From assembly GCF_049994905.1 (NCBI RefSeq), contig NZ_CP188258.1:3658001-3722000 (forward strand): a stretch of 64,000 nucleotides of DNA, given 5' to 3'. The notes below the pieces were generated by a model. The model made no database searches and was not told where the DNA came from. It worked only from the letters and a program-made list of their open reading frames with translations. Source of the DNA: Diaminobutyricibacter sp049994905. GTDB lineage: Bacteria; Actinomycetota; Actinomycetes; Actinomycetales; Microbacteriaceae. The position numbers were made by a program, and so were the translations under genes. This document shows, one piece after another, positions 24,001 through 27,664 of the stretch. How positions within the stretch are numbered: position 1 is the first letter of the stretch; each line of letters opens with the position of its first letter.

Positions 24001-24023
24001 GGTCCGGACTCCGGCCAAGCCAT
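1..24023 (-). CDS. Giant secreted beta-strand-repeat surface protein (3' end outside window)
   Basis: From an ATG at 24023 the minus strand is open to the window edge, about 8,007 codons; I checked reverse-strand stop triplets line by line and found none in frame. The first 44 or so residues are a polar extension ending in LLGRRHH, followed by a hydrophobic signal segment (LWGLVAVVSALALGIAQAVV) and a likely cleavage site near ADAFA. An Ala/Gln-rich helix, a Ser/Thr stretch, a Thr-Pro run (residues about 223-269) and an Ala-Pro run (about 331-376) form a stalk. The rest consists of short Gly/Ala/Val/Thr strands of the type KVNVAAAVAL or GGKISVAGSLGLAVVNQTT, the pattern annotated elsewhere as beta strand repeat-containing or filamentous adhesin-like protein. 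A GGGG run lies just upstream of the ATG. Role as adhesin or matrix protein is inferred; any C-terminal anchor lies outside. Confidence 0.9.
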   Translation of the reverse strand, partial: MAWPESGPRVHQPGPERARTSSASDSRLTHGEADAEPLLGRRHHTLWGLVAVVSALALGIAQAVVFVPAADAFAQAKPAAISTSAAPTLVPVAGPPTVVPKTVQVTTPVTQQAPTRTTTVVRRVSINPRVLAAILAAAQAQLARQAAAQAAAQAAAQRAAVTHPTSTPQGTNCVSSSNTPTATPSPSPTTTSGSGTVTSSSSTSTSSSTLTCGPGTTGPSQVGSTPTPTPTPTPTPTPTPTPTPTPTPTPTPTPTPTPTPTPTPTPTPTPSATPSASSQVDGASQTVTIAGGRGAARMQTTLTMLPADDTATTPATTDPGTSAPATDPTPAAPAAPAPAPAPAPAPAPAPAPAPAPAPAPAPAPTATPDPAPAPTPTADPTPAAPATGSSPTPTTAPDAGSAPTDPASTSSPAPATTVPATSTSTAAATATSTPAAPSSWTYVPQTTSSTHTITVRVDGTDLVIVDNGVETRRPIASLLGLRVTTVGGQVVSLTFDTSAGPISVPVSFDGSGSDLLQVIGDQLRWSVAAAGSGSVTGAGIAALDYTGAKTIAASGSGNTIVGPSADTSWSIDGHDSGTVAGQRFTGFGDLQGAAGNRDTFAFQHGGSISGHLDGGAGGFDSLVLNGSGGNVTSIPSGSQSGTITFEGHTIGYSGLEPITVTGTSDLVVTGTTANDTLQVGPGAAGQITVKSLTGAMESVSFTIPTNSLKVVDTATGVTVVIVGNLILAGVDLEIDAPTIIVNSGVTIDTRGGTGAGTVLLNATDTQTGGAPASASVTVAGATIHAKSIDLEATASQTPGAGSIPGVNTVSASSSAQVAVTGASVLDATGDVTLRSSSAMQATVSSTGTGASTSVDAAVATATIDTSAVTHVSDDSTISAGGVLFVIAKNATNVTTKGDGTAATAGAGIAISRVTTNTAAYIDSHSSHGVHAGSLVVAADSNNTVVTVATASPGGSTQNNSTPGDSTATASHPGGYANAPGGVIGIAGALAFTSLTQTTRAYIAPVGGALVIAVSNTSGPTAGSAPVSVHAGSAGTATSSADGSTVGGSSAGVGTAVAVTAADLDTSSYVGNTTFTSPKVSVDAMAQQPTNGNANTFGATSTSGAGGASSVGVAGSLAVDVVTLNTSASVAPGGAVAVGGADVGIAAHTNNSSDVTALPGSVSGSTVGIGATVALNILNDTTSAGLQNGSALTGAHDLALTSSAIAPATTVAHGGVSSPNIAIAPVVAITTSNVTTTAVVGTGAPLVLTGAFSATATERASATTTATGEVNSAGAAVGIAIALTFATHIVQATTHRDVTAAGNAAFTATGASATATTASASATGAPGNGNQPAPGSQVTEARSFANNAAPTSGGALPGGNGGSGPGTAPEPSTPAGTVSAAAALALTVHSASADASVDGVTITAGIVSLTATLNDSATSTATGSPSTRAPPGSTTIAAAIAITAADASIRANVGPQATIHAKALTLSAGVNPTNAAGVTDSTDRFTTTATAGAGGGGSLGIAGSVAVSSVALSTSAALLAGAGHAPTVTFTGGTADLTVTASSKVAVTTQALMADSGAGTPATGIGASSAVAIVNDTTDASIGDGSVVTGAHAITLAATASDVSSVTATGGASASNVAVAPYAAVLIANVTTTARVGSGTLLTLTGAFSATASQVASASATAKGAVAGGSGAVGLGLALTIANDTVTSTVARSITAAAITLSASGAGSSSAASTASASGAPQNPSDSGQGQGGGAAGSGVDDQVTAARTNADGVAASSGAAGSGSTAAPSASTSDGKINVAAAVAVVVTTTLSRATLIGTGVILAASGAVSLTSTANTDAASSADGSAAHGGTATIGAAVAVTLVDAANQAMLPVGDSVTSKSLTVSAGVTDNAGDKTSTEAATATSGAGAPDAKVSVAGSLGLLIVNQSTVAQVAGAVALTGGTLSVGAGSSLTSSSKADPADGTGVSAGTVGIGASVALALVTDTTTATIADGATVTGAAGVTLTATATDTATTEAKMGAAGGKVAVVPAVAVTLSTVTTAVRVGTGASALILTGALSATATQTANASATAGATVTGAGTAGVGIGLALVVANHVVTATTARSITATGAITLSASGTSSSTAGASASAGGAPENGATGSGTGGGGGAGGGVDQQVKTQRDNADAASAANGGTPSGSTATPSASTSDGKVNAAAAVAIVVATSSSLATLESPGITLTSGGLVTLSSSANTDASTTADGTASHGTGATIGAAVAVTLADVTNRAALPAGDTVAAKALTISATETVNGADLRSNSGAQATSGAGGGKISVAGSLALAIVNQSTTAALAGTVHLTGGDLTLTAFSNASSTVMAEPSAGGVSTTNIGVGASVALAIVTDRTMASIGDGAAVTGAANATITASATDAVTTEAKMGASGGKVDVAPAVAVTLATVTTSALIGTQGAGGLLSVSGSFTGSATQFASATSTAGAVVAGGSTAAVGIALALTIAGDSVSATTARSITAGAALSLIASGISASAATSNASASGAPENGASGSGSGGGGGAGDGVDQQVKAQRDNADATSAANGGAASGATATPSASTSDGKINAAAAVALDLATTSSLATIIGSGVTLTAAGAVTIASSANTDAATTADGSASHGATATIGAAVAITLANVKNEAVLPAGDTIHAKALTVSATETVNGTDVTSTYGAQATSGAGGGKISVAGSLALAVVNQTTTGQVAGAVVLTGGTATITASSDAASTVKAEPTAGGVTSTSVGVGASVALNLVTDTTTAALGNAATLTGAANVTIGATSTDAAVTEAKMGASGGKVDIAPAVAVTLSNVTTNAKVGTDGTMTLTGSFGVAATQSASATTTAGAVVSGGSTAAVGVGLALTVANHTVTATTARSITVGGAITLKATGVSSSAATASASASGAPENSTNGSGGGGAGGGVDQQVKTQRDNADATGAANGGASSGSTTTPSASTSDGKVNVAAAVALDLATTVSRATLVGTGVTLTAGGLVTVASSANTDAATTADGSASQGATATIGAAVAITLANVSNLAQLPAGDTVHAKALTVSATETVNGADVTSTYGAQATSGAGGGKISVAGSLALAVVNQATTAEVGGAVVLTGGDATITAASNAASTVKAEPTAGGVTSTSIGVGASVALNLITDTTAATLDNGATLSGAANVTLGATAGDAAVTEAKMGAAGGKVDIAPAVAVTLSNVTTTVRVGTDGTMSLTGAFTGTATQNASASSTAGAVVSGGSTAAIGVGLALTIANHAVSATTARSITAGGAITVKASGLSASAATATASASGAPENSSAGSGTGGGGGAGGGVDQQVQSQRTNADATSSANGGKTSGSTTAPSASTSDGKVNVAAAVALDLATTSSKATIEGSGITLTSGGLVSLSSSANTDAATSADGSASQGATATIGAAVAITLANVTNQALLPAGDAVHAKSLTVSATETVNGADVTSTYGAQATSGAGGGKISVAGSLGLAVINQTTTAELAGAVVLTGGDATITAASNAASTVKAEPTAGGVTSTSIGVGASVALNLITDTTTATLDNGIGLTGARNVSLSATAGDAAITEAKMGASGGKVDIAPAVAVTLSNVTTTARVGTDGTLSLTGAFTGSATQNASASSTAGAVVAGGSTAAVGVGLALTIANHAVSATTARSITAGTTLSLTASGASASAATASASASGAPENSTNGSGGGGGGGAGGGVDQQVQTQRSNADATSSANGGKTSGSTTAPSASTSDGKVNVAAAVALDLATTSSKATVEGAGVALTAGGLVTLASSANTDAATSADGSASQGATATIGAAVAITLANVSNLAHLPAGDTVHAKALTVSATETVNGADVTSTYGAQATSGAGGGKISVAGSLGLAVVNQTTTAELAGGVVLTGGAATITSASNAASTVKAEPTAGGVTSTSIGVGASVALNLITDTTTATIDNGVTLTGAANVTLGATAGDAAITEAKMGASGGKVDIAPAIAVTLSNVTTTARAGTDGTLALTGAFTGTATQNASASSTAGAVVSGGSTAAIGVGLALTIANHAVSATTARSITAGGAITVKASGLSASAATATASASGAPENSSAGSGTGGGGGAGGGVDQQVQTQRTNADATSSANGGKTSGSTTAPSASTSDGKVNVAAAVALDLATTSSKATIEGTGITLTSGGLVTLASSANTDAATSADGSASQGATATIGAAVAITLANVTNQALLPAGDAVHAKSLTVSATETVNGADVTSTYGAQATSGAGGGKISVAGSLGLAVVNQTTTAELAGAVVLTGGDATIIAASNAASTVKAEPTAGGVTSTSIGVGASVALNLITDTTTATLDNGVTLSGAANVMLNATAGDAAITEAKMGASGGKVDIAPAVAVTLSNVTTTARVGTDGTMSLTGAFTGSATQNASASSTAGAVVSGGSTAAVGVGLALTIANHAVTATTARSITAGGAITVKASGLSASAATATASASGAPENSTNGSGTGGGGGAGGGIDQQVQTQRTNADATSSANGGKTSGSTTAPSASTSDGKVNVAAAVALDLATTSSKATIEGTGITLTSGGLVTLASSANTDAATSADGSASQGATATIGAAVAITLANVTNQALLPAGDTVHAKALTVSATETVNGADVTSTYGAQATSGAGGGKISVAGSLGLAVVNQTTTAEVAGTVVLTGGDATIIAASNAASTVKAEPTAGGVTSTSVGVGASVALNLITDTTTARLDDGISLTGAANVTMSATAGDVAITEAKMGASGGKVDIAPAIALTLSNVTTTARVGTLGAGLGLTGSFSSTATQNASASSTAGAVVSGGSTAAIGVGLALTIANHAVSATTARSITAGGAITLKASGISASAAAASASASGAPENSTNGSGTGGGGGAGGGVDQQVQTQRTNADATSSANGGKTSGSTTAPSASTSDGKVNVAAAVALDLATTSSKATIEGPGITLTSAGLVTLASSANTDAATSADGSASHGATATIGAAVAITLANVTNQALLPAGDTIHAKSLTVSATETVNGADVTSTYGAQATSGAGGGKISVAGSLGLAVVNQTTTAEVAGNVVLTGGDATITAASNAASTVKAEPTAGGVTSTNVGVGASVALNLITDTTTATIDDGVTLTGAANITLTATAGDAAITEAKMGASGGKVDIAPAVAVTLSNVTTTARVGTDGTLTLTGSFTGSATQVASASSTAGAVVSGGSTAAIGVGLALTIANHTVTATTARSITAGGAITLKASGVSASAASASASASGAPENSTNGSGTGGGGGAGGGVDQQVQTQRTNANATSSANGGKTSGSATAPSASTSDGKVNVAAAIALDLATTVSQATIEHPGLTLTAGGLVTLASSANTDAATSADGSASQGATATIGAAVAITLANVTNQALLPAGDTVHAKALTVSATETVNGADVTSTYGAQATSGAGGGKISVAGSLGLAVINQSTTAEVAGTVVLTGGDATIIAASNAASTVKAEPTPGGVTATNVGVGASVALNLITDTTTATLDDGVSLTGAANVTMSATAGDAAITEAKMGATGGKVDIAPAVAVTLSNVTTSARVGTLGAPLGLTGSFTGSATQNASASSTAGAVVAGGTTAAIGVGVALTIANHTVTATTARSITAGGDIALHASGISASAAAASASASGAPENGASGSGSGGGGGAGDGVDQQVKTQRDNADATSTANGGKTSGSTTSPSASTSDGKVNVAAAVGIDIATIVSKATIENPGLTLTAGGLVTLASSANTDAASAADGSASHGATATIGAGVAITLANVTNQAILPTGDTIKAHALTVSATVTPNGADTTSVYGAQSVAGAGQGKISVAGSVAIAIINQSTQAELAGNVTLTGGDVAVTAASKATSTVSAEPTPGGVTATNVGVGASVALNLITDATNAVLDAGITVVGAHDFILSATAGDLATTDAKMGASGGKVDVSPAVAITISNVTTTASIGTLPGNGTIVLTGSFSATATQTAGAVTSAGSVATGGSTASIGVALALNLVTHTVSSTTGRNITAAGSISFGAFGSSVDGASASASASGAPQQGDSNAPSGGVDGQAQKERTNAIGTDTANGGSGSSASANPSASSSDGKVSVAAGVALNIADVSATSILPDGLTLIAGGAVSLRSSENVDGAVKADGTAVKATNVGVGAAVALNLVTITNRSFIGERTHVTSNGFHLEATMTSLGADTTHTFTVEADAGAGSKKVGVAGALALNIVTDNTEAYVPGSAVVAAGTGDISLIAQNLRSDSAKALADASIGGGGTVGVGASIAINVLTTNVTRAEVMDGASLTGGHNVTLTATSAEPVVNTVTAGSAGSSVAVSPAVGINIVVNTTLARIGTPGAGTIAATGAVQLRATHTGSASITGDAKAASSSVAVGAIIAVNVLTVTTTAALLRNISGTSVVLAATTTTAGSADVTASAQGTTPGSGGSSDGQAKDSVQNTPSTSGNESRLPTGDQSAGGAVGNANSESGGQSGQSSGQGVGVGAAVSVNVVTDMNTASIADGLTVTAAGAIQVSATNATDALAKSVGTSTAINSTNIGAGIGLNVAIITNRGSIGVGTTITGGSVVVQAVTPPQTENDFTAWGLSAAGGAGDASVAGSVAVQVVIFENTAVIGAGSKVSVSGALVLAASNPMGLQTIAGAGGLSLDGSGVGVGIAVNVLTVTTLAFIDSNIQQPTTVNAGGAISLSASASLVPLGISIIPNVKVPDVTSVAVGGGAGTSGVAVGGAFIVDVFTLTTQAYIGNNASVNQSAAPSPGQSISITASDDIRLVELAGSLGLSLGSVGVGVSVIVGVINKDVRAYIGHSVVASAGGDVTLRATDPQDFTEIAIGAAASQSVGVTGSFVVLVLNPGDSSPGTRAYIDGGPRQATVVHAGGNVTIQAEDNASNIGLYAGQVSVGGSAGVGISSAVLVRSGIVDAWIAGGDDIWAKGATGLTIGATQHEDVTLIAVGGTVGGSAAVAGSATVDVLNNVTHAHIDRGATINSNNAGASGTEGVSLSATDTTTIKGVAGQIAVGGSAGIGAGADVELLNKDTQAWIDPQASVLANGSVTIDAASSENVISISAGVSAGGAVGVALNAAVSVFTIVTKAFVGEVCSAQAVNATSCATSRATILAGGSARISANEQLTLNVIAGSIAIGGEVGVGASAAVPIVNKTTSSFIGDNSVVRALGNGAGLTVNTGGYSVTPIDTRFTPSTAIEGDGRTIDLGYVHGFTEGQQVLYDDGGGTPITGLVQGNVYYVHVVSAHEVQLSATQGGPAIVLGVPSRGGESQRLMATDHAATPQAPGQYFTPSSDVTGNVINLPYDLTVNTGDPVVYRAGGGTAIGGLVDGQTYYAIVVGPHAIELADSACHANPGGSNCSGAVQTPISLNAATAGTDRAHSILKQGDQPPGDAASVSGQHVIVPNSAGGFHGVSVTANNSDDIGGFGVAAGFGTVGVSVSGSVNVVTANTSAFIGRIAQVNVNNAGASSAQSVVVAAGNAFQLLIVAASVAAGAVGVGANAAVGIVTLNTDSVIGTGAVVNAARDVVVAANASDQVTAVAAAAAGGAVGVAGVVAVIVLTTHTYADTGLGVAVTAGNNALFSAADATKITVVSGGAAVGAVGVGIGVAVTSLTKDTRAFIGAGSAVDALAQQPGVALAGIDDGTVSGSGFGTIPAFNGLAVQARSSENVFGMAVAAGGGFVGVAGGLNVTLLHATTLAFIDSNALNPTRINLQAGAGSQQSVNVAAADKVTTFTIGGGLGAGFVGVAGGIDIGIADVTSQAYIGGSATLHAAKDVAFYALAIKNIQTYAISIGGGFVGVAGSVSVWSVGTAPTGSYNEGSYGQDKGTWSSTATYAQGDVVTGSDGKRYGAKVANPTLDPVADTTGAQWEGATDALSPSSGKPDAAAEAGGHANGSGTGGYTGILDGTSNLHNANGTTNSRMQPTLGSANTSVHGSAPSSNIVSAEFSNASVPQGTVATVGAGTVIVAGGSVSVGAGENLSVNGLAGTAAAGAVAVGGSVLILGITSNVEAFIAEGASVTAGGNVNVKTVLTENDNGIVF
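515..645 (-). other. Possible carbohydrate-binding (CBM5/12-like) module
   Basis: Residues about 7,793-7,836 of the giant protein read W-SSTATYAQGDVVT-GSDGKRYGAKV, then DPVADTTGAQW. The spacing of W, Y-x-x-GD-x-V, G-K-x-Y-x-A and a closing W is the signature of small chitin-binding-type (CBM5/12) modules. Assigned by pattern only. Confidence 0.45.
2160..2570 (-). other. Two GGG-x-IGGL-YYV modules in the giant protein
   Basis: Around residues 7,150-7,290 the protein carries two copies of a roughly 75-residue module with the pattern V-x-Y-x-x-GGGT-x-I-x-GL-V-x-G-x-x-YY followed by V-x-L/I-x-L-x-(S/A), for example QQVLYDDGGGTPITGLVQG and DPVVYRAGGGTAIGGLVDG. They differ clearly from the Ala/Val strand repeats around them. 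Similar modules occur in large RTX-like and adhesin-like proteins; function unknown to me. Confidence 0.6.
5950..18900 (-). repeat. Tandem array of about 1.17-kb units inside the giant gene
   Basis: A landmark encoding a Gly-rich linker followed by VDQQV recurs near 7107, 8276, 9443, 10612, 11779, 12948, 14116, 15281, 16441 and 17612, with diverged copies near 5955 and 18793. Spacing is 1,152-1,181 bp, mostly 1,167-1,169 bp (389 codons). Each unit reads as a Gly/Ser linker, a TSDGKVNVAAAVALDLATT strand block, a GGKISVAGSLGLAVVNQTT block, a GGKVDIAPAVAVTLSNVTT block and an ASASASGAPEN hinge. Copies from about 7.1 to 15.3 kb are the most alike; outer copies are more diverged. Confidence 0.9.
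22896..23356 (-). repeat. Low-complexity Thr-Pro and Ala-Pro stalk coding repeats
   Basis: Two simple-sequence runs in the giant gene. Positions about 23217-23356 encode (Thr-Pro)n, written mainly as ACGCCG/ACCCCG/ACACCG. Positions about 22896-23030 encode (Ala-Pro)n, often GCCCCG/GCACCG. Such Pro-rich stretches are typical wall-spanning spacers of Gram-positive surface proteins. Confidence 0.85.
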
Positions 24024-24160
24024 TGCGCACCCCCAATGCTGCCGAACAGCGCTGGACCGCACCCGTCAGGAACGACCCGCGTACTCATCCAAACGCCGCC
24101 GCCGCAGGGGCGACCGAAACCGTGTGCACGAAGTTGGTGTGGTGTCGGCGGAGCGTTTTC

Positions 24161-24178
24161 GTGAGAATCCCCTCTCAC
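24161..24178. promoter_or_regulatory. Palindrome upstream of the giant gene
   Basis: GTGAGA-ATCCCC-TCTCAC, a perfect 6-bp inverted repeat with a 6-bp spacer, lies about 140 bp upstream of the giant gene start. It could be an operator. A weak TTGCGC-18 nt-TATGGT promoter-like pair lies just upstream on the minus strand (about 24190-24220). The rest of 24024-24379 shows no gene. Confidence 0.35.
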
Positions 24179-24308
24179 TGACAACTAAGCACCATAGGCC
24201 TGTTCGAGGGACACGCGCAAGCAAATTGCGTATACGCCTGTCTTGGTCCGAAAACCCGCAGAAACGCCTCAATTACAGGCATTTAGCGCTGTGCAGGCGA
24301 TGCAGTGA

Positions 24309-24323
24309 CCCCTCTTTTGGGGG
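24309..24323. promoter_or_regulatory. C-run/G-run box (CCCCTCTTTTGGGGG)
   Basis: This box closely resembles the CCCTCGTTTTGGGGG boxes at 38246 and 39690 that precede surface-protein genes. Here it lies in the spacer between the alpha/beta hydrolase gene and the giant surface-protein gene, about 285 bp upstream of the latter. Function unknown. Confidence 0.4.
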
Positions 24324-24346
24324 TAGGGAGTTGGTGTCTTTTCTCG

Positions 24347-24364
24347 CATGCCCCGACAGGCATG
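24347..24364. terminator. Short hairpin beyond the hydrolase gene
   Basis: CATGCC-CCGACA-GGCATG, a 6-bp stem followed on the plus strand by AAAAAC, lies 16 bp past the stop of the minus-strand hydrolase gene. No clear U-run on the minus strand, so a weak terminator at best. Confidence 0.3.
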
Positions 24365-24379
24365 AAAAACTTTGAGGGC

Positions 24380-25198
24380 TCAGAGCCGCGCGATGAAATC
24401 GACCAGGAGCTCGTTGAACAGGTCCGGCTGCTCGATGTTGGCCGCGTGCCCGCAATCCTCGATGACGACCGATGCAGCGAGACCGTTGAGGGCAGCCGAT
24501 GCCTCGGCGTGCTCGCAGGGCCACAGCTCGCTGTCGCGCCCGGCGACCAAGAGCGATGGCACGTCGAGCCGCGCGATCACGTCGCGCCAGTCCTGAACAG
24601 CATGGTCGTTCAGGAGTGCCAGTTCCGGGATGGCGTAGGTCGTGGGGACCGTTCGTGCCGGATCGATGCGCATCGCCGACATGAGGCGGATGAGTCGCTC
24701 CCCGCGCTCGGCCGGAGGCGTTCCGCGGCCGGTCGGCGGGACCCCGTGCTCGAATTTCGTGCCCATGACGCTGCGGTCGTAGTCGTAGAACCCGTACGCC
24801 CAGTCCTCGGTGTTGAGCATCTTCGGGGTCTGGTCGACGGTCACGATCCCGGCGAGCCGCTCGGCACCGAAGAGACTCACGTAGGCCCAGATGGTGCTGC
24901 CTCCCTGCGAGCCGCCGACGAGCACCGCACCGCTCAGGTCGAGGGCGGTCAGCATGTCGCCGAGATCCTTGCCGTGGCGGGACATGCGGGCGCCGAAGGT
25001 CGGCGCTTCGGAGGTGCCGTGGCCGCGCCGGTCGAAAGCGATGACGCGCGCACCGGCGCCGATCAGGGCATCCTGCTGAAGCACCCAGCTGGTCGCCGCC
25101 GCCTTGAATCCCGCGATGAGCACGACGGGCCGGCCCGCCGGGTCGCCTGTCTCCGTGTAGTCGAGCCGCACTCCGTCGCTGGCCGTGATCGAGGGCAT
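24380..25198 (-). CDS. Alpha/beta-fold hydrolase
   Basis: 272 residues, the usual length for single-domain alpha/beta hydrolases. The nucleophile elbow is GGSQGG (Ser near residue 96). An acidic residue in VAGRDSELWP and the final histidine in EDCGHAANIEQP complete the catalytic triad. The N-terminal DGVRLDYTETGDPAGRPVVLIAGF strand and oxyanion region fit the haloperoxidase/esterase branch. Substrate cannot be told. A strong Shine-Dalgarno (GAAGGAGAGG) precedes the ATG. It lies 59 bp downstream of the FAD-linked oxidase gene on the same strand, so the two may be cotranscribed. Confidence 0.88.
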   Translation of the reverse strand: MPSITASDGVRLDYTETGDPAGRPVVLIAGFKAAATSWVLQQDALIGAGARVIAFDRRGHGTSEAPTFGARMSRHGKDLGDMLTALDLSGAVLVGGSQGGSTIWAYVSLFGAERLAGIVTVDQTPKMLNTEDWAYGFYDYDRSVMGTKFEHGVPPTGRGTPPAERGERLIRLMSAMRIDPARTVPTTYAIPELALLNDHAVQDWRDVIARLDVPSLLVAGRDSELWPCEHAEASAALNGLAASVVIEDCGHAANIEQPDLFNELLVDFIARL

Positions 25199-25257
25199 CC
25201 TCGCCTCTCCTTCTTCTTGTGTTCTCGGGTTGTGAGCTCGGCTCGTGTGTCCCGCCG

Positions 25258-26655
25258 TCAGCGCGAACGCGCCGCCGGGAACGCCTTGCCCGGGTTGAGG
25301 ATGCCCTGCGGGTCGAGCGCATCCTTGATCGCCCGGTGCAGCTGCACGACGCGCGGGCCGAGTTCGCGTTCGACACCCGCGAGCTTCAGCAGGCCGACTC
25401 CGTGCTCGCCCGTGACCGTGCCTCCGAGGTCGAGGCAGTCCGCGACGATCCGGTCGAACGCCGCCTTCGCCCGCTCTTTGGCGGCGGCGTCCCCGACGGG
25501 CGCGATGATGAGCGGATGCAGGTTACCGTCACCCGCGTGCGCGATGTTCGCGATGACGACGTCATGATCGGCCGCCGTCGCCTGGATGCGCGCGAGCATC
25601 TCCGGCACTGCCGCCCGCGGAACGCAGATGTCTTCGGTGAGCACCGGCCCGAGCCGTTCCAGCGCGGGGTACGCCAGGCGGCGCGCCAGGAACAGGCGTT
25701 CGACTTCGTCCACGTCGCCCGCGCGCTCGACACTCGTCCCGCCTGCCTGCGCGAAGAGCCGGGCGATCTCATCCGCGAGCTCGTCGCCTGCCGCGCCCCG
25801 CTCATCCACCTTCGCCAGCAGCAACGTGTCGACGTCTTCAGGCAGACCGAGCCCCTGCCACTCGTCGACCGCGCGCAGGCAGGTACGGTCGACCAGTTCG
25901 AGCGCCGACGGGATGATCCCGGCGCGCGACACGAGCGCGACGGCCTCCCCGGCCGAGCGCAGTGACGGGAAGTAGCCGATCACCGCCCTTTCCTCACGCC
26001 CTTCAAGGGGGAGCAGCCTGAGCGTCACCTCGGTCACGATGCCGAGGGTTCCCTCTGAGCCGACCATGAGCGCGGCGATGTTGTACCCGGCGACGCCTTT
26101 GGCGGTCGCGCGCCCGAGCTTCACGACGGAACCGTCTGCCAGCACCACGGTCATGCCGAGCACGTAGTCCCCGGTGACGCCGTATTTCACGCAGCAGATG
26201 CCGCCGGCGTTGGTGGCGACATTGCCGCCGATCGTCGAAATTCGGTAGCTCGCCGGGTCGGGCGGGTACCACAGCCCGTGCCGCGCGACCTCGGAGCGCA
26301 GGTCGTCGTTGATGACTCCGGCCTGGGTGACGACGTACCGCTCAGCCGTGTTGATCTCGATAATGCGGGTCATCTCTTCCAGAGAAAGCACGATCGAGTC
26401 CACGACCGCGTTCGCACCGCCCGAGAGACCGCTGCCCGCTCCGCGGGGGACGATGCGGATGCTGTGTGCCGCCGCGTACGCGACCACGCTCGCGACGTCA
26501 TCGGTCCCGCGCGCCCGCACGACCGCCAGCGGCCGCACGTACTCCGCCCATTCCGCGTCGTCGTGGCTGTACGCGTCGAGCGCGGCGTCGTCGGTGACAA
26601 CCTGGTCGCGCTCGAGCAGTTCGTGGAGTTCGGAGACGATCGTCGACGTCGGCAC
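25258..26655 (-). CDS. FAD-binding oxidase (GlcD/lactate dehydrogenase-like)
   Basis: About 465 residues from a GTG (VPTSTIVSEL). The FAD_binding_4 (PCMH) domain shows VRARGTDDVASVV, the PRGAGSGLSGGAN pyrophosphate loop and STIGGNVATNAGG. The C-terminal FAD-oxidase half includes IANIAHAGDGNLHPLI and ends TGEHGVGLLK near the C-terminus, both hallmarks of the glycolate oxidase GlcD / D-lactate dehydrogenase family. Likely oxidises a 2-hydroxy acid with FAD; the exact acid is unknown. The frame remains open to an upstream ATG at 26751, but those 32 extra residues are unlike the family, and AAGAGG abuts the GTG, so the start is uncertain. Confidence 0.88.
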   Translation of the reverse strand: MPTSTIVSELHELLERDQVVTDDAALDAYSHDDAEWAEYVRPLAVVRARGTDDVASVVAYAAAHSIRIVPRGAGSGLSGGANAVVDSIVLSLEEMTRIIEINTAERYVVTQAGVINDDLRSEVARHGLWYPPDPASYRISTIGGNVATNAGGICCVKYGVTGDYVLGMTVVLADGSVVKLGRATAKGVAGYNIAALMVGSEGTLGIVTEVTLRLLPLEGREERAVIGYFPSLRSAGEAVALVSRAGIIPSALELVDRTCLRAVDEWQGLGLPEDVDTLLLAKVDERGAAGDELADEIARLFAQAGGTSVERAGDVDEVERLFLARRLAYPALERLGPVLTEDICVPRAAVPEMLARIQATAADHDVVIANIAHAGDGNLHPLIIAPVGDAAAKERAKAAFDRIVADCLDLGGTVTGEHGVGLLKLAGVERELGPRVVQLHRAIKDALDPQGILNPGKAFPAARSR

Positions 26656-26708
26656 CCTCTTATCTTGCACCTTGCCTGCGTGGTGCACCTGGCGAGCGTG
26701 ACCGCTAC

Positions 26709-26763
26709 GGTCGAGTGTGCCTGTTCCGCGGAGCACGCTCGACCGGAACACGCACGCTCGACC
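26709..26763. repeat. Intergenic inverted repeat, copy 1
   Basis: Left arm 26709-26728 and right arm 26744-26763 pair at 18 of 20 positions (GGTCGAGTGTGCCTGTTCCG and its near reverse complement). It sits between the divergent oxidase and patatin genes and resembles the inverted repeats at 27665 and 28381 in design. Confidence 0.7.
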
Positions 26764-26786
26764 GCCTCGCCGCTTAGTGTGGCTTC

Positions 26787-27638
26787 ATGACAACTGATGC
26801 ACTCGTCCTTGCCGGCGGCGGCGTTGCCGGAATCGCCTGGGAGACCGGCGTCCTCATGGGGATCGCCGACGTCGACCCGACACTCCTCGACGCGATCGTG
26901 GCCGATTCGACCAGCCTCATCGGAACATCCGCCGGCGCCACCGTTGCCGGCCAGCTCGCCGCCGGGCGCCCGATCGCAGACCTCTTCGCGGCACAGGTAT
27001 CGGATGAGTCGGCCGAGTTGAAGGTCGATCTCGACCTGGAGAAGTTCGGCGCGATGATGGCGGACGGAGCGGCCGCGGACGAAGCGCCCGAAGCAACCCG
27101 TCGACGCATCGGTGCGATCGCACGGCAGGCGGAAACCCCATCCGTCTCCGCCCGCCGCGCCGTCATCGCAGCACGGCTTGCCGGCGCCGACTGGCCGGAG
27201 CGCCCTCTGCTGATCACGGCGATCGACACGGAGACGGGCGAACTGCGTGTGTTCGACCGCACGTCGGATGTCGGCCTGGTCGACGCTATCGCGGCCAGCA
27301 GTGCGGTGCCCGGCATCTGGCCGACCGTCGAGATCGCCGGGCGGCACTACATGGACGGCGGCATGCGCACGGTGGCGAACGCCGACCTGGCGAAGGGCGC
27401 CGACCGTGTGCTGATCCTCGTTCCGTCGCTTGAGCAGTCGCCGTTCGGGCAGGCCATTCCCGATGCGGAACTCGAGGCCCTTTCGCCCGCACGGGTGATG
27501 ACTGTGTTCGCAGACGCGGATTCGATCGCGGCGATGGGCACGAATCCGCTCGACCCGGCATCCCGTCCACCGTCGGCGATCGCCGGCCGCGAGCGCGGTC
27601 GCCGGGTTGCGGCCGACGTCGCAGCCTTCTGGCGCTGA
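26787..27638 (+). CDS. Patatin-like phospholipase (RssA-type)
   Basis: 283 residues. The oxyanion motif LAGGGVAGIAW opens the protein, the nucleophile elbow is GTSAG (Ser near residue 49) and the catalytic Asp lies in MDGGMRT near residue 190. These make the Ser-Asp dyad of patatin lipid acyl hydrolases, close to the cytoplasmic RssA/YlbK group. No signal peptide or membrane segment is visible, so a soluble or peripheral enzyme is likely. TAGTGT lies 6 nt before the ATG, and no Shine-Dalgarno is seen, which suggests a leaderless transcript. Physiological lipid unknown. Confidence 0.88.
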   Translation: MTTDALVLAGGGVAGIAWETGVLMGIADVDPTLLDAIVADSTSLIGTSAGATVAGQLAAGRPIADLFAAQVSDESAELKVDLDLEKFGAMMADGAAADEAPEATRRRIGAIARQAETPSVSARRAVIAARLAGADWPERPLLITAIDTETGELRVFDRTSDVGLVDAIAASSAVPGIWPTVEIAGRHYMDGGMRTVANADLAKGADRVLILVPSLEQSPFGQAIPDAELEALSPARVMTVFADADSIAAMGTNPLDPASRPPSAIAGRERGRRVAADVAAFWR

Positions 27639-27664
27639 GCTCGGAAGGTCGCCCGCACGCGCCC

